From: Halalkalibacillus sediminis
Lineage (GTDB): Bacteria; Bacillota; Bacilli; Bacillales; Alkalibacillaceae
Direction of reading: 5' to 3'
NCBI RefSeq assembly: GCF_002844535.1
Contig: NZ_PJNH01000003.1
Location: 186,001 to 250,000 of the forward strand
Length of the DNA: 64,000 bases
Shown here piece after piece: positions 54,555 through 63,746 of the stretch; the stretch's first letter is position 1; every line of letters starts with the position of its first letter. Under the pieces are notes generated by a model that ran no database searches, had not been told where the DNA came from, and saw only the letters and a list, made by a program, of their open reading frames with translations. Position numbers and translations under genes: made by a program.

Positions 54555-56189
54555 GTGAATGGTTTAACTAAAATTAAGACATCCTTGAATATGTGGACCA
54601 TTTTAAGTATCTTTTTCGTGCTATTAGTACTGTTACCTAATTTATCCATTATTGTACAATTATTCAGTGAACCGAATGAGAACTGGGTACACATTCGTGA
54701 ATATATGCTTCAAGAATATATAACGAACTCACTGTTGTTAGCAGTAACTGTAGGTTTCCTGACAATGTTCATAGGAACTAGTTTAGCTTGGTTGGTTTCA
54801 GCTTATGATTTCCCTATGCGTCGATTTTTTCAATGGGGATTAATTTTACCACTTGCCATCCCCCCTTATATTGGTGCATATACTTATCATGGGATCCTGA
54901 ATTATACGGGTGTCATTCAAACGACCTTACGAAACCAGTGGGATATAACAGTCAACCAGCAGTATTTCAACATAATGAATATGCCAGGTGCCATTTTCAT
55001 ATTTACATTGTTTCTTTTCCCATATGTTTTTACGATTACAAAAGCCTATCTATCAAGACAATCTACCTCATTGATTGAAAACGCTCGGATTCTAGGTAGC
55101 CCAGCTTGGAAAATATATTTCCGAATTGTTCTACCTGTGTGTCGGGCTTCCATCGTAGCAGGTGTCAGCCTTGTCGTACTTGAAGTGCTGAATGACTATG
55201 GTGTTGTAAAGTATTATGGAATCCAAACATTCACTACTGCGATCTTCAGTACCTGGTTCGGCATGGGAGACCTACAATCAGCGATCAAGCTAGCTGGCAC
55301 ATTGATGGCAATCGTAATTGTATTACTCATGTTCGAGCGTGTCGCACGTGGTAGAAAGCAGTTTAGTTTCACCACGACTAAGGTCAAACCATTGCAACCA
55401 ACCCCGTTAGAAGGCAAGAAAAAATGGTTGGCTTTTGGCTATAGTATGGTTATTTTTTCATTGGCTTTCATCATTCCCGTCGTTCAATTGATTTATTGGG
55501 GAATATTAGCCTACGACCGCTTCTTCCAGTATGAGTTCATTCATCTCATATGGAATTCATTACTCGTAGCCTTTTCTGCCTCTGTTCTGATAGTGATCAT
55601 GGCGATCGTAATCAGTAACTTTTCAAGACTACATCAAGGAATGCTGTCTAAATTGTTTCCTAAAATGACGATTTTGGGTTATTCTATACCTGGTGCAGTC
55701 ATTGCTGTCGGTGTTGTGACCTTATTCACATCAATCGATAAGCAACTATTCGGTTTCTACGAATGGATCGGATTAGAGCCGACTCTTATTTTAAGTACGA
55801 GTCTATTCATGCTTATATTCGCTTATGTTGTCCGATATATAGCTGTTGCCTATAATTCTATCGAGGCCGGTTTTGACCGGGTAGGAAAAAACTTTACAGA
55901 AGCATCACGAATGCTCGGTATGAGCATTACTAAATCATTTATCAAAGTTGATATGAAACTGATCCGGGGAGCAATCTTCGGAGGGTTCATCTTAGCTTTT
56001 ATCGATATTATGAAAGAATTACCTTTGACGTTGATTCTAAGACCATTTAATTTCGATACATTAGCAACAAAAGCTTTTCAATACGCAACAGATGAGATGA
56101 TTTTTCAAGCAGCTATTCCATCTTTGATTATCATTGGATTGAGTGCTAGTGCGATCTATGTTTTTCATCATATTCTGGAAAGGGAGTAA
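54555..56189 (+). CDS. Ferric iron ABC transporter permease (FbpB type, two fused domains)
   Basis: A 544-residue membrane protein with about 12 segments, formed from two tandem BPD_transp_1 permease domains (about 50-250 and 330-540). Each has a cytoplasmic EAA loop: ENARILGSPAWKIYFRIVLP (about 175-194) and the second around EASRMLGMSITKSFI (about 450). The two-domain form is usual for FbpB/SfuB ferric permeases and carries both halves of the channel. It starts at GTG 54555, with only a weak AAAGGG upstream; an ATG at 54591 is a possible alternative. It is six bases ahead of the ATPase gene. Confidence 0.93.
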   Translation: MNGLTKIKTSLNMWTILSIFFVLLVLLPNLSIIVQLFSEPNENWVHIREYMLQEYITNSLLLAVTVGFLTMFIGTSLAWLVSAYDFPMRRFFQWGLILPLAIPPYIGAYTYHGILNYTGVIQTTLRNQWDITVNQQYFNIMNMPGAIFIFTLFLFPYVFTITKAYLSRQSTSLIENARILGSPAWKIYFRIVLPVCRASIVAGVSLVVLEVLNDYGVVKYYGIQTFTTAIFSTWFGMGDLQSAIKLAGTLMAIVIVLLMFERVARGRKQFSFTTTKVKPLQPTPLEGKKKWLAFGYSMVIFSLAFIIPVVQLIYWGILAYDRFFQYEFIHLIWNSLLVAFSASVLIVIMAIVISNFSRLHQGMLSKLFPKMTILGYSIPGAVIAVGVVTLFTSIDKQLFGFYEWIGLEPTLILSTSLFMLIFAYVVRYIAVAYNSIEAGFDRVGKNFTEASRMLGMSITKSFIKVDMKLIRGAIFGGFILAFIDIMKELPLTLILRPFNFDTLATKAFQYATDEMIFQAAIPSLIIIGLSASAIYVFHHILERE

Positions 56190-56195
56190 TACAAC

Positions 56196-56933
56196 ATGTT
56201 TGTTCACATTCATGATTTACAGTATAAGTATCCGAATTCGAACAAGATGACCATCAAGGATTTCAACTTATCCATTCAAGAAGGTGAAATCATCTCTATT
56301 CTTGGTGAATCGGGAAGTGGTAAAAGTACTGTGCTACGGTTGATTGCGGGACTAGAAATGCCTTCAAAAGGTAGTATTATGGTCGGCGATAGCTGTATGT
56401 GTAATCAATCCACTTTCACCCAACCAGAAAATCGTGGTGTCGGCATGGTATTTCAAGACTACGCCCTCTTCCCTCACATGACAGTTGAAGAAAATATAAA
56501 GTTCGGTCTCCAAAAATGGAACCGAAAAGAAAAGAAAATGCGTATAGCTGAGGTATTGGAATTAGTTCAATTAGAGGAATACCGTAAAAGGTACCCATAT
56601 GAATTAAGTGGAGGTCAGCAGCAGCGTGTCGCTTTAGCAAGAGCTTTGGCTCCCAAACCGAAATTGCTCCTTTTCGATGAGCCATTTAGTAATTTAGATG
56701 CAGACTTACAGATTCGTATACGTGAGGAGTTACGTCGTATACTGAAATCTACTGGGATGACTTCAATCTTCGTTACACACGACCAAGAAGATTCCCAAGC
56801 ATTAGCTGATCGAATTGTCGTATTGCGTGACGGGGAGATCAACCAAACCGGTACCCCTGAAGAAATATTCGGCACGGATTGTAATTTCTCAGATCGTTTA
56901 GCTGTGAAACCTAGAGTACTCTCTAGAGTATAA
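56196..56933 (+). CDS. Ferric iron ABC transporter ATP-binding protein (FbpC type)
   Basis: ATPase energising the iron importer. The 245-residue product has Walker [11 protein letters not shown] (about 36-45), a Q-loop in MVFQDYALFPHMT, the signature LSGGQQQRVALARAL (about 131-145), Walker B LLLFDEPFSNLD and an H-loop in FVTHDQED. It lacks the long C-terminal regulatory domain of many FbpC proteins (often about 350 residues) and ends about 20 residues after the ATPase core, so it is a short form. It follows the permease gene at once and ends at a terminator. Confidence 0.92.
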   Translation: MFVHIHDLQYKYPNSNKMTIKDFNLSIQEGEIISILGESGSGKSTVLRLIAGLEMPSKGSIMVGDSCMCNQSTFTQPENRGVGMVFQDYALFPHMTVEENIKFGLQKWNRKEKKMRIAEVLELVQLEEYRKRYPYELSGGQQQRVALARALAPKPKLLLFDEPFSNLDADLQIRIREELRRILKSTGMTSIFVTHDQEDSQALADRIVVLRDGEINQTGTPEEIFGTDCNFSDRLAVKPRVLSRV

Positions 56934-56946
56934 ACCTTCAAACTCA

Positions 56947-56976
56947 GCCTACCTTTTAAAAAGGTGGGCTTTTTCT
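56947..56976 (+). terminator. Terminator of the ferric iron transporter operon
   Basis: GCCTACCTTTT ... AAAGGTGGGC followed by TTTTTCTTT, after the ATPase stop codon. Confidence 0.9.
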
Positions 56977-57213
56977 TTGCTCAGGTAAAAGGAGTGTTTG
57001 GCCTCTTCCCTTCTCCCATTAAAAGTGCAAGACACTCGACAAAAAGATTCAAATCTGATATTATTTAGACTGACGAAATAAACGGCTAACGAAATAAAAG
57101 TGAATTTTACCCTATTTATAAACTTAGGCATTTTATTGCAATTTCCTAGTTGATAGGTTCAATTCTCTTAACATTTCTGTAGGTATTTTATTAACTAGAA
57201 AGAAGGGTACGTT

Positions 57214-58470
57214 TTGACACAAGATCAAGAAAGGCTTGCAAAACGGAACTTGGCGATCATGTGGTTCGCCAATTTTTTTATTGCTGGAAGTATGACGATG
57301 GTCATGCCGTTTTTATCTTTATATATAGAATCGTTCGGAAATTTCTCAGATGATTATGTGAAAACATGGTCCGGGTGGGTGTTCGGGATCACCTTCGTTA
57401 CAGCCTTCATCTTTTCACCAATCTGGGGGCGTTTCGGTGACAAATTCGGTCGTAAACCGATTCTGATCATTGCCGCTTTTGGCTTAGGAACAAGTGTATT
57501 TTTAATGGGGGCTGTCGACTCAGTTCTTCAGTTATTCATACTGAGATTTGTCATGGGAGTTTTCACCGGGTTTATCCCCATCTCTCAAGCGTTGGTTGCT
57601 ACCCAAACTCCTAAAAACATTTCCGGCCGCGTTCAAGGAACGTTGCAGACAGGAACCGTGACAGGTACTTTGATGGGACCTTTACTTGGTGGCTTACTAG
57701 CGGACTCGATCGGTTTCGCTCAAGCTTTCCAATTTACGTCGATCACCATATTCTTAGCAGGTATTTTCGTCTTAGTGGGTGTAAAAGAATATCGCTTAAG
57801 TGATGGTGAAGACGATACAAAAGAATACTCAAGAAAGGAAGTTCTACAGCACATCGTACAAAAGCCTTTCTTGATCATGGTCATCGTTATTTCTATGTTC
57901 ATCCAGATCGCCCATTTCGCTGTTCAACCAATTTTAGCGTTATACGTAGGTGAACTGAACGGGCCAGAGAATATAGCGTTGATATCAGGTATCGCCTTTT
58001 CCATTACAGGCTTAGGTAACTTGTTGATGACAAGAAGATGGGGTCGTATTGCGGATAGAGTCGGATATGATAAAATCCTCATTTCATTACTGATTATGGC
58101 TGCAATCGTTTATCTACCAGGTGCATTCGTCAATGAAGTGTGGCAATTAGTAATCGTAAGGTTCTTATTAGGGGTCACACTCGGCGGGATCATCCCTGTT
58201 CGCATGGCTTACATTCGTAATTCAGCCCCAATATCCATTCAAGGTGAAATTATGGGGTACAGCACAAGTTTACGTTTCTTAGGAAATGTAATCGGACCTG
58301 TCCTTGGTGGTGTTGTCGCTGGTTACTTCAGCATTTCAGGAGTGTTCATCATGACAAGCGGATTGTTATTGCTATGTGGAATTGCATTGTTTGTTACTAA
58401 ATGGAAAGAAACACATGCATCACAATCAGTGAGCTCTGAATCTAAAGAAGCAAAACACTCTACCCTATAA
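57214..58470 (+). CDS. MFS exporter, multidrug-type (MdtG/YttB-like)
   Basis: A 418-residue proton-coupled transporter with 12 predicted membrane segments. It carries the MFS motif A in the loop after segment 2 (GRFGDKFGRKPIL, about 84-96), a second copy in the other half (GRIADRVGYDKIL), and motif C-like GTLMGPLLGGLLAD (about 149-162), which marks drug/proton antiporters of the 12-TMS family. The substrate is not known. It starts at TTG 57214, seven bases from AGAAGGG. It is monocistronic, with about 240 bases before it and a repeat-like region after it. B. subtilis YttB is the closest type I recognise. Confidence 0.87.
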   Translation: MTQDQERLAKRNLAIMWFANFFIAGSMTMVMPFLSLYIESFGNFSDDYVKTWSGWVFGITFVTAFIFSPIWGRFGDKFGRKPILIIAAFGLGTSVFLMGAVDSVLQLFILRFVMGVFTGFIPISQALVATQTPKNISGRVQGTLQTGTVTGTLMGPLLGGLLADSIGFAQAFQFTSITIFLAGIFVLVGVKEYRLSDGEDDTKEYSRKEVLQHIVQKPFLIMVIVISMFIQIAHFAVQPILALYVGELNGPENIALISGIAFSITGLGNLLMTRRWGRIADRVGYDKILISLLIMAAIVYLPGAFVNEVWQLVIVRFLLGVTLGGIIPVRMAYIRNSAPISIQGEIMGYSTSLRFLGNVIGPVLGGVVAGYFSISGVFIMTSGLLLLCGIALFVTKWKETHASQSVSSESKEAKHSTL

Positions 58471-58525
58471 CCTACAACATTTGTCAGATTCCTCCTATCA
58501 CGATACAATATAGGGTGGAAAACTA

Positions 58526-58670
58526 AAGAAAAGCGTAAGCGCCCGGTTTGGAACGTAGGGACTGGAATTCAACAACTGAGATAAAGGAAACACTGTGAAG
58601 TATGAACTGATGTTGACTTATCGAAGGTTGATGAGTGAAGTCACCTAGTTTTGGGCGCTGTAACTAGACA
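58526..58670. repeat. Probable Bacillaceae dispersed repeat with inverted ends
   Basis: Starts with AAGCGTAAGCGCCC and ends with GGGCGCTGTAACTAGAC; the arms AGCGCCC (58538) and GGGCGCT (58653) are inverted. The middle contains GATAAAGGAAACACTGTGAAG and TGATGTTGACTTATCGAAGG. I recall this phrase pattern from intergenic repeats in many Bacillaceae genomes, but no second copy is in this window. Confidence 0.6.
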
Positions 58671-58723
58671 ATAATAAACCAAATTATACATTCTTGTCTT
58701 ATTTAGAAAAGCGAGGGATAATT

Positions 58724-59515
58724 ATGAAAAAAGTATTTGTATTAGCCGGTTCGGATACAAGTGGTGGCGCAGGAATCCAAGCCGACTTGAAAACTTATCA
58801 AGAAACTGGTGTATACGGTATGACTGCATTGACAACGATTGTAGCTCAAAATCCTGAAAAAGGCTGGGCACATGATGTATACCCAATAGATGTTGACACA
58901 GTTCAAGCACAAATACGAACAATATTAGACGGTGTCGGCGTTGATATAATGAAAACTGGAATGTTACCGACGACCGAAATTATCGAATTAGCTGCAGAAA
59001 CAATCGATAAATATAATTTACCAGCAGTTGTAGATCCAGTATTAGCATGTAAAGGCCAAGACGAACCCCTTTATCCTGAGAATGCTAAGGCACTAAGGGA
59101 ACTGTTAGTACCAAAAGCGTTAATTACTACACCAAATTTATTTGAAGCTGGACAACTAGCAGAAATGGATAACATCACAACGATTGAAGAAATGAAAGAA
59201 GCTTCCAGTAGAATCCACGAACTTGGCGCTAAGAACGTCATCGTCAAAGGCGGACATGAAGTGGAAGGCGATCAAGCAGTAGATGTGTTCTACGATGGTG
59301 AGGTTTATATTTTACTTGAGAATGAAATCATCGACACGAAATATACTCACGGTGCAGGTTGTACGTTCGCTTCTGCTATCACATCAGCATTAGTGAAAGG
59401 TCAATCTCCAATGAAATCCGTGGAATTCGCTAAAAACTTCATTACAAATGCGATTCAAGGTTCATGGAGACTCAATCAATATGTAGGTCCAGTCAACCAA
59501 TATGAGAATCGATAA
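58724..59515 (+). CDS. pdxK: Pyridoxal/pyridoxine kinase, ThiD-like type
   Basis: Phosphorylates pyridoxine, pyridoxal or pyridoxamine to the B6 phosphate. The 263-residue ribokinase-fold protein starts VFVLAGSDTSGGAGIQADLK, the HMP-kinase/ThiD-like start of the Bacillus PdxK enzymes. It has GMTALTTIVAQNP, DPVLACKGQDE with the Bacillus-type Cys-Lys-Gly, PNLFEAGQL, and the C-terminal anion hole and catalytic Asp region THGAGCTFASAI. The ATG at 58724 lies behind GAGGG. Resemblance to B. subtilis PdxK is stronger than to ThiD, and no thiamine genes are near, but HMP kinase side activity is possible. Confidence 0.92.
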   Translation: MKKVFVLAGSDTSGGAGIQADLKTYQETGVYGMTALTTIVAQNPEKGWAHDVYPIDVDTVQAQIRTILDGVGVDIMKTGMLPTTEIIELAAETIDKYNLPAVVDPVLACKGQDEPLYPENAKALRELLVPKALITTPNLFEAGQLAEMDNITTIEEMKEASSRIHELGAKNVIVKGGHEVEGDQAVDVFYDGEVYILLENEIIDTKYTHGAGCTFASAITSALVKGQSPMKSVEFAKNFITNAIQGSWRLNQYVGPVNQYENR

Positions 59516-59521
59516 ATTTTC

Positions 59522-59558
59522 AAAGGGTTTTTGCTGACATAGGCAAAAGCCCTTTTTA
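59522..59558 (+). terminator. Terminator of pdxK
   Basis: AAAGGG.TTTTTGC ... GGCAAAAGCCCTTTTT, a few bases after the stop codon at 59515. Confidence 0.88.
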
Positions 59559-59656
59559 TTTAATTGCGTTGCTTTCTGAAGTTGTACCATGATATACTGT
59601 TTATTAAATTCCGACTAAATAGGTATGAATAGTAAACTATCAAGAGGTGAAGCGAC

Positions 59657-60292
59657 ATGGGTCGTGAGTTTTTGAATATATTTGATGAATGGGCTGACTC
59701 TTATGATGACGCCGTGTATGGGAAAGATGATCAGTATCGGAAGGTGTTTGAACATTATGATCAAATCCTTCATACTGTCGCGAATAAAACAAGGGGCCGG
59801 ACTGTTGAATTTGGTATAGGTACCGGGAATCTTACTTTCGTTCTTTTAAAACAAGGAGTTGATGTAATCGGTGTTGAGCCGAATGATAAAATGCGGCATA
59901 TTGCACAAAATAGATTTCCTGAATTATCAATTTTGAATGGTGATTTTTTAACTAACAGTATCACTGGTCCAATCGACACAATCACTAGCACATATGCTTT
60001 TCATCACCTGACTGACGGTGAAAAATTACAAGCATTGAAGCAATACCATCCACTGCTGAGCGAAGATGGTCAAATTGTATTTGCTGACACGATATTTGAA
60101 GATCAATCTACTTTTGAAAAAATGATCATTGGAGCAAAAAATGAAGGATATAATGATTTAGCTGAAGATCTTCAGAGAGAGTACTATACGACTATTCCGA
60201 AGATGGCCACTCTATTTGATCAGGCAGGTTATTCAGTAAGTTTCGAGCGACTAAATGACTTCGTATGGTTAATTCATGCGAAAAGAAAATAA
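59657..60292 (+). CDS. yrrT: Class I SAM-dependent methyltransferase YrrT
   Basis: A 211-residue cytosolic methyltransferase. The N-terminus (FDEWADSYDDAVYGKDDQYRKVF) and the SAM-binding motif EFGIGTGNL (about 51-59), followed by VIGVEPNDKM and GDFLT, match YrrT of B. subtilis, the first gene of the yrrT-mtnN-mccA-mccB operon. Its substrate is not established. GAGGTG precedes the ATG. It leads the reverse transsulfuration operon here as well, with luxS in place of mtnN. The gap of 46 bases to luxS holds no terminator. Confidence 0.92.
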   Translation: MGREFLNIFDEWADSYDDAVYGKDDQYRKVFEHYDQILHTVANKTRGRTVEFGIGTGNLTFVLLKQGVDVIGVEPNDKMRHIAQNRFPELSILNGDFLTNSITGPIDTITSTYAFHHLTDGEKLQALKQYHPLLSEDGQIVFADTIFEDQSTFEKMIIGAKNEGYNDLAEDLQREYYTTIPKMATLFDQAGYSVSFERLNDFVWLIHAKRK

Positions 60293-60338
60293 ATAAATTA
60301 TCATATAACAAAGCAAAATTCGAAGGGAGAATTTTATT

Positions 60339-60812
60339 ATGGCGGAAAAAATGAATGTAGAAAGTTTTAACTTGGATCACACGAAGGTGAAGGCTCCATA
60401 TGTGCGATTAGTAGGAATTACTGAAGGACAAAATGGCGATAAGATTCACAAATACGATATCCGCTTCAAGCAACCGAACCAGGAACACATGGAGATGGAT
60501 GGCTTGCATTCGATTGAACATTTGATGGCTGAAAATATTCGTAACCATATGGAAAATGTCATTGACATCGGGCCGATGGGTTGTCAAACAGGTTTCTATT
60601 TAGCTGTGTTGAACCATGATGATTATGATGAAATTTTAAATGCGCTAGAAAAAACGCTTCATGACGTACTTCAAGCAGATGAAGTGCCAGCGTGTAATGA
60701 AGTTCAATGTGGTTGGGCAGCTAACCATAGCCTAGAAGGCGCTAAAGTAATAGCTCAAGAAATGCTCGATCGTAAAGACGAGTGGAAAGATGTGTTCGGA
60801 GAGGAAGCGTAA
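60339..60812 (+). CDS. luxS: S-ribosylhomocysteine lyase LuxS
   Basis: Cleaves S-ribosylhomocysteine to homocysteine and the autoinducer-2 precursor DPD. The 157-residue metalloenzyme shows all active-site features: the metal ligands His and His/Glu in [12 protein letters not shown] (about 55-66), the catalytic Cys in [10 protein letters not shown] (about 85), and the Cys ligand in [11 protein letters not shown] (about 127). AAGGGAG precedes the ATG. It lies between yrrT and mccA (three bases upstream of the latter), so homocysteine made here is probably channelled to cysteine by MccA and MccB. AI-2 production would be a byproduct. Confidence 0.97.
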   Translation: MAEKMNVESFNLDHTKVKAPYVRLVGITEGQNGDKIHKYDIRFKQPNQEHMEMDGLHSIEHLMAENIRNHMENVIDIGPMGCQTGFYLAVLNHDDYDEILNALEKTLHDVLQADEVPACNEVQCGWAANHSLEGAKVIAQEMLDRKDEWKDVFGEEA

Positions 60813-60815
60813 GCT

Positions 60816-61739
60816 ATGGATTTTGTCACCAAGATTCAAGATTTGATTGGCAAAACACCATTGATGGAACTGAGAAACGTTGATGTTCCAAATGAATGTC
60901 GCATATTTGCAAAGTTAGAATTCATGAACCCAGGCGGAAGTGTGAAAGACCGCCTGGGGTTAGAATTATTAAGTGATGCTTTAACTTCTGGAAAACTTAA
61001 GCCCGGTGGTACCATCATCGAACCTACTGCTGGTAATACAGGGATCGGATTAGCCCTAGCTGCTGTCAATCAAGGATTTGAGGTCATCTTTGTTGTGCCT
61101 CAGAAATTCAGTATGGAAAAACAGACCTTGATGCGCGCACTTGGAGCAACCATCGTTAATACACCGACAGAAAATGGGATGAAAGGTGCAATTGAGAAGG
61201 CTAAAGAACTTGAAACAAAAACAGAAAACTCCTTCTCCCCTGCTCAATTCGCTAATCCAGCTAACCCAAATACTTATTACAAGACACTCGGCCCGGAATT
61301 GTATCATCAATTGGATGGAAAAATTGATGTATTCGTAGCAGGAGCTGGTACAGGGGGAACTTTCATGGGGACCTCTCGATACTTAAAGGAACAGAACCAG
61401 TCCATTCGAACAGTTATTGTTGAACCAGAAGGATCGATATTAAACGGCGGGGAATCCGGACCACATGCGACTGAAGGAATCGGTATGGAGTTTTTACCAG
61501 AATATATGGATACTTCATATTTTGATGGAATCCATACCATTTCGGATCAAACCGCATTCAAAAAGATTAAAACCTTAGCAAAAAAAGAAGGTTTGCTTGT
61601 TGCTAGTTCTTCTGGTGCAGCTTTTGAAGCTGCAATGTTAGAAGCTGAACAAGCACGTCCAGGAAGTCACATCGTTACTGTTTTCCCTGATAGTAGCGAA
61701 CGTTATTTAAGTCAAAACATATATGAAGGATGGGAATAG
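60816..61739 (+). CDS. mccA: O-acetylserine-dependent cystathionine beta-synthase
   Basis: PLP enzyme joining homocysteine and O-acetylserine into cystathionine. The 307-residue CysK-family protein has IGKTPLMELRN, the PLP lysine in NPGGSVKDRLGLE (about 44), PTAGNTGIGLA (Ala where CysK has Ser), GTGGTFMGTSRYL and ASSSGAAFEAA. PTAGNTG and the HATEGIGMEFLP segment mark MccA rather than CysK. It starts three bases after luxS, with GGAGAGG ahead, and is followed by mccB with an overlapping ribosome binding site, so it is translationally linked to both. Confidence 0.94.
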   Translation: MDFVTKIQDLIGKTPLMELRNVDVPNECRIFAKLEFMNPGGSVKDRLGLELLSDALTSGKLKPGGTIIEPTAGNTGIGLALAAVNQGFEVIFVVPQKFSMEKQTLMRALGATIVNTPTENGMKGAIEKAKELETKTENSFSPAQFANPANPNTYYKTLGPELYHQLDGKIDVFVAGAGTGGTFMGTSRYLKEQNQSIRTVIVEPEGSILNGGESGPHATEGIGMEFLPEYMDTSYFDGIHTISDQTAFKKIKTLAKKEGLLVASSSGAAFEAAMLEAEQARPGSHIVTVFPDSSERYLSQNIYEGWE

Positions 61740-61742
61740 ATC

Positions 61743-62879
61743 ATGCGCAAGAAAACACAAATGATACATGGCGGGATTTTCGGCGATGAAGCAACTGGAG
61801 CTGTATCCACTCCTATTTATCAAGTAAGTACTTATAAGCAAGACGGGATCGGAGGACTTCGCCAAGGATATGAGTATTCGCGTACAGCGAACCCTACTCG
61901 TCATGCACTTGAAGAATTAATTAAGGACATCGAGGGAGGAAAACGCGGATTTGCTTTCGGATCAGGTATGGCTGCGATCACTTCAGTTATGATGCTTTTC
62001 AATAGTGGCGATCATGTTGTTTTCACAGATGATGTCTATGGTGGAACCTATCGTGTCATGACGAACGTAATGAATCGTCTAGGAATCGATTCCACTTTCG
62101 TTGATACGAGTGATCAACATCAAGTTCGTTCCGCAATCCAACAAAATACGAAAGCAATCTTTTTGGAAACGCCGACTAACCCACTACTAAAGGTGACAGA
62201 TATTCAAGCCATTTCTGATTTGGCAAAAGAAAACAACCTATTGACGATCGTAGATAATACATTCATCACACCTTATTTCCAAAACCCATTAAGTCATGGT
62301 GCAGATATCGTCCTCCATAGCGCAACGAAATATTTGGGCGGACATAGTGATGTGGTCGCTGGATTGGTCGTGGTCAATTCAGATCAATTAGGTGAGAATC
62401 TACATTTTGTCCAAAATTCCTCAGGAGCTATACTAGGGCCACAAGATTCATGGCTATTGATCCGAGGTATTAAAACTCTCGGGATACGTATGGAAGAGCA
62501 TGAATCAAATACGAAACGTATCGTTGAATTTCTAGATCAACACGATAAAGTCGGGAAAGTCTTTTATCCAGGACTGGAATCACATATAGGTCACGAAAAA
62601 ATGAAGCAACAATCAGCTGGTTTCGGAGCAATGATTTCATTTGATGTAGGAAGTGAAGAAAAAGCTGATCAATTGCTTTCGAAAATAAAGTATTTCACAT
62701 TGGCTGAAAGTCTAGGTGCGGTCGAGAGCTTAATTTCCGTTCCAGCGAAAATGACACACGCTTCAATCCCTCGCGAACGCAGATTAGAACTAGGGATTGC
62801 TGATGGGTTAGTACGTGTTTCCGTTGGGATCGAAGATATTGAAGATTTGCTTGAAGACCTGGAACAAGCCCTTTCATAA
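61743..62879 (+). CDS. mccB: Cystathionine gamma-lyase
   Basis: Converts cystathionine to cysteine, 2-oxobutyrate and ammonia; MccB can also release sulfide from homocysteine. The 378-residue protein has YEYSRTANPTR, FGSGMAAITS, DDVYGGTYRV (Gly where methionine gamma-lyase has the active-site Cys), and the PLP lysine in HSATKYLGGHSD (about 196). Its GAAGGA ribosome binding site lies in the end of mccA. The protein is similar in fold to mdeA at 37189, but the active-site substitution and the operon context separate the two. It is the last gene of the operon. Confidence 0.94.
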   Translation: MRKKTQMIHGGIFGDEATGAVSTPIYQVSTYKQDGIGGLRQGYEYSRTANPTRHALEELIKDIEGGKRGFAFGSGMAAITSVMMLFNSGDHVVFTDDVYGGTYRVMTNVMNRLGIDSTFVDTSDQHQVRSAIQQNTKAIFLETPTNPLLKVTDIQAISDLAKENNLLTIVDNTFITPYFQNPLSHGADIVLHSATKYLGGHSDVVAGLVVVNSDQLGENLHFVQNSSGAILGPQDSWLLIRGIKTLGIRMEEHESNTKRIVEFLDQHDKVGKVFYPGLESHIGHEKMKQQSAGFGAMISFDVGSEEKADQLLSKIKYFTLAESLGAVESLISVPAKMTHASIPRERRLELGIADGLVRVSVGIEDIEDLLEDLEQALS

Positions 62880-62904
62880 GTTGCCTTTATAGGTAGCTTT
62901 TTCT
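62879..62904 (+). terminator. Terminator of the yrrT-luxS-mccA-mccB operon
   Basis: AGTTGCCT / AGGTAGCT with two G-U pairs, followed by TTTTTCTTTTTT, right at the end of mccB. Confidence 0.75.
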
Positions 62905-63038
62905 TTTTTCATTGATGTAGTTGATGAAGTTCGTATAATCAGCAAAAACTTATAAGGAGTTTTATTGATAAAAATATGTATAATAATCCCCTTTTCTACT
63001 CATCTTAAACAGTGTAGATATTTCAAAGGAGGATTATT

Positions 63039-63656
63039 ATGCATAATCAACAAAACCCGAATGACCAACTAAAGCAATCAGAATCTATGCCAACTAACCT
63101 TAGTCACGGTGCTCACGAAATTTTTGATGCACATGAAACGATCGGTACAGTCATTGGCGCCCTGGAACACTATAAAATGTATGAACAGAATATCCAGGAC
63201 CAGCAATTACAAGGGATTCTGAACAATCAGTATCAATACTTAAATCAATTGTACAACACAATGATTGATGCGTACCAAACAGGTCAACGTCCATCACAAC
63301 CGACGTCCATTTACAATATGGAAATCAGTAATGATGTCACTTATGGTTTGACACCATCTCAACCGAAACAACCAACTCAAAACCCAGCGCAGTTGAATGA
63401 TGAAGCTTATTCTGGTTTCATGCTAGGCCATTTAAAAGCTTGTGCTACGGCATGTACGACAGCTGGCCTGGAAGCAACTAATCCAGTAATGCGTAGAGTA
63501 TTCCAAGACAGTGTCCCTAACATCAGTGAAATGGCATATGAAGTCTTTCTTTACCAGAATGACAAAAACTATTATCAAGTGCCTCAATTCGATCAACAAA
63601 CGACTAGCGATTTATTGAATAGCTACACTCAAACAACTCCAACACAAGGTCATTAA
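63039..63656 (+). CDS. CotF-family spore coat protein (YhcQ-like)
   Basis: A 205-residue protein of the coat F family: HGAHEIFDAHETIGTVIG (about 23-40), QYLNQLYNTMIDAYQTGQ and, after a Pro/Gln-rich linker, a second four-helix half with GFMLGHLKACATACTTAGL (about 126-144) and NPVMRRVFQDSVPNISEMAY. Proteins with this two-part pattern are spore-coat or spore-surface proteins in bacilli. It implies a spore-forming host. AAAGGAGG precedes the ATG. A sporulation-sigma promoter is expected but I could not assign one with confidence. It ends at a terminator. Confidence 0.88.
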   Translation: MHNQQNPNDQLKQSESMPTNLSHGAHEIFDAHETIGTVIGALEHYKMYEQNIQDQQLQGILNNQYQYLNQLYNTMIDAYQTGQRPSQPTSIYNMEISNDVTYGLTPSQPKQPTQNPAQLNDEAYSGFMLGHLKACATACTTAGLEATNPVMRRVFQDSVPNISEMAYEVFLYQNDKNYYQVPQFDQQTTSDLLNSYTQTTPTQGH

Positions 63657-63666
63657 TTCATAACGG

Positions 63667-63697
63667 ACCGGACGTAACTTTAACGTCCGGTTTGTTT
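63667..63697 (+). terminator. Terminator of the coat protein gene
   Basis: ACCGGACG ... CGTCCGGT followed by TTGTTTATT. Confidence 0.85.
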
Positions 63698-63720
63698 ATT
63701 GTTACCCTTCCATATTAAGA

Positions 63721-63745
63721 AAGCCAGGCTCAGCGCCTGGCTTTT
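63721..63745. terminator. Hairpin between the coat gene and the sodium channel gene
   Basis: AAGCCAGGC / GCCTGGCTTTT. Its sequence is similar to the stem at 18142-18170. It lies next to the channel gene stop codon at 63747 and may end both transcripts. Confidence 0.75.
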
Positions 63746-63746
63746 A

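Noticed and set aside
60816-61739. Calling this gene cysK
   Set aside because: PTAGNTG in place of PTSGNTG, together with the mccB and luxS neighbours, marks it as mccA; a separate cysK is at 52165.
61743-62879. Calling this gene a methionine gamma-lyase
   Set aside because: The active-site position reads YGGTYR without Cys, unlike YGCTFG in the gene at 37189.
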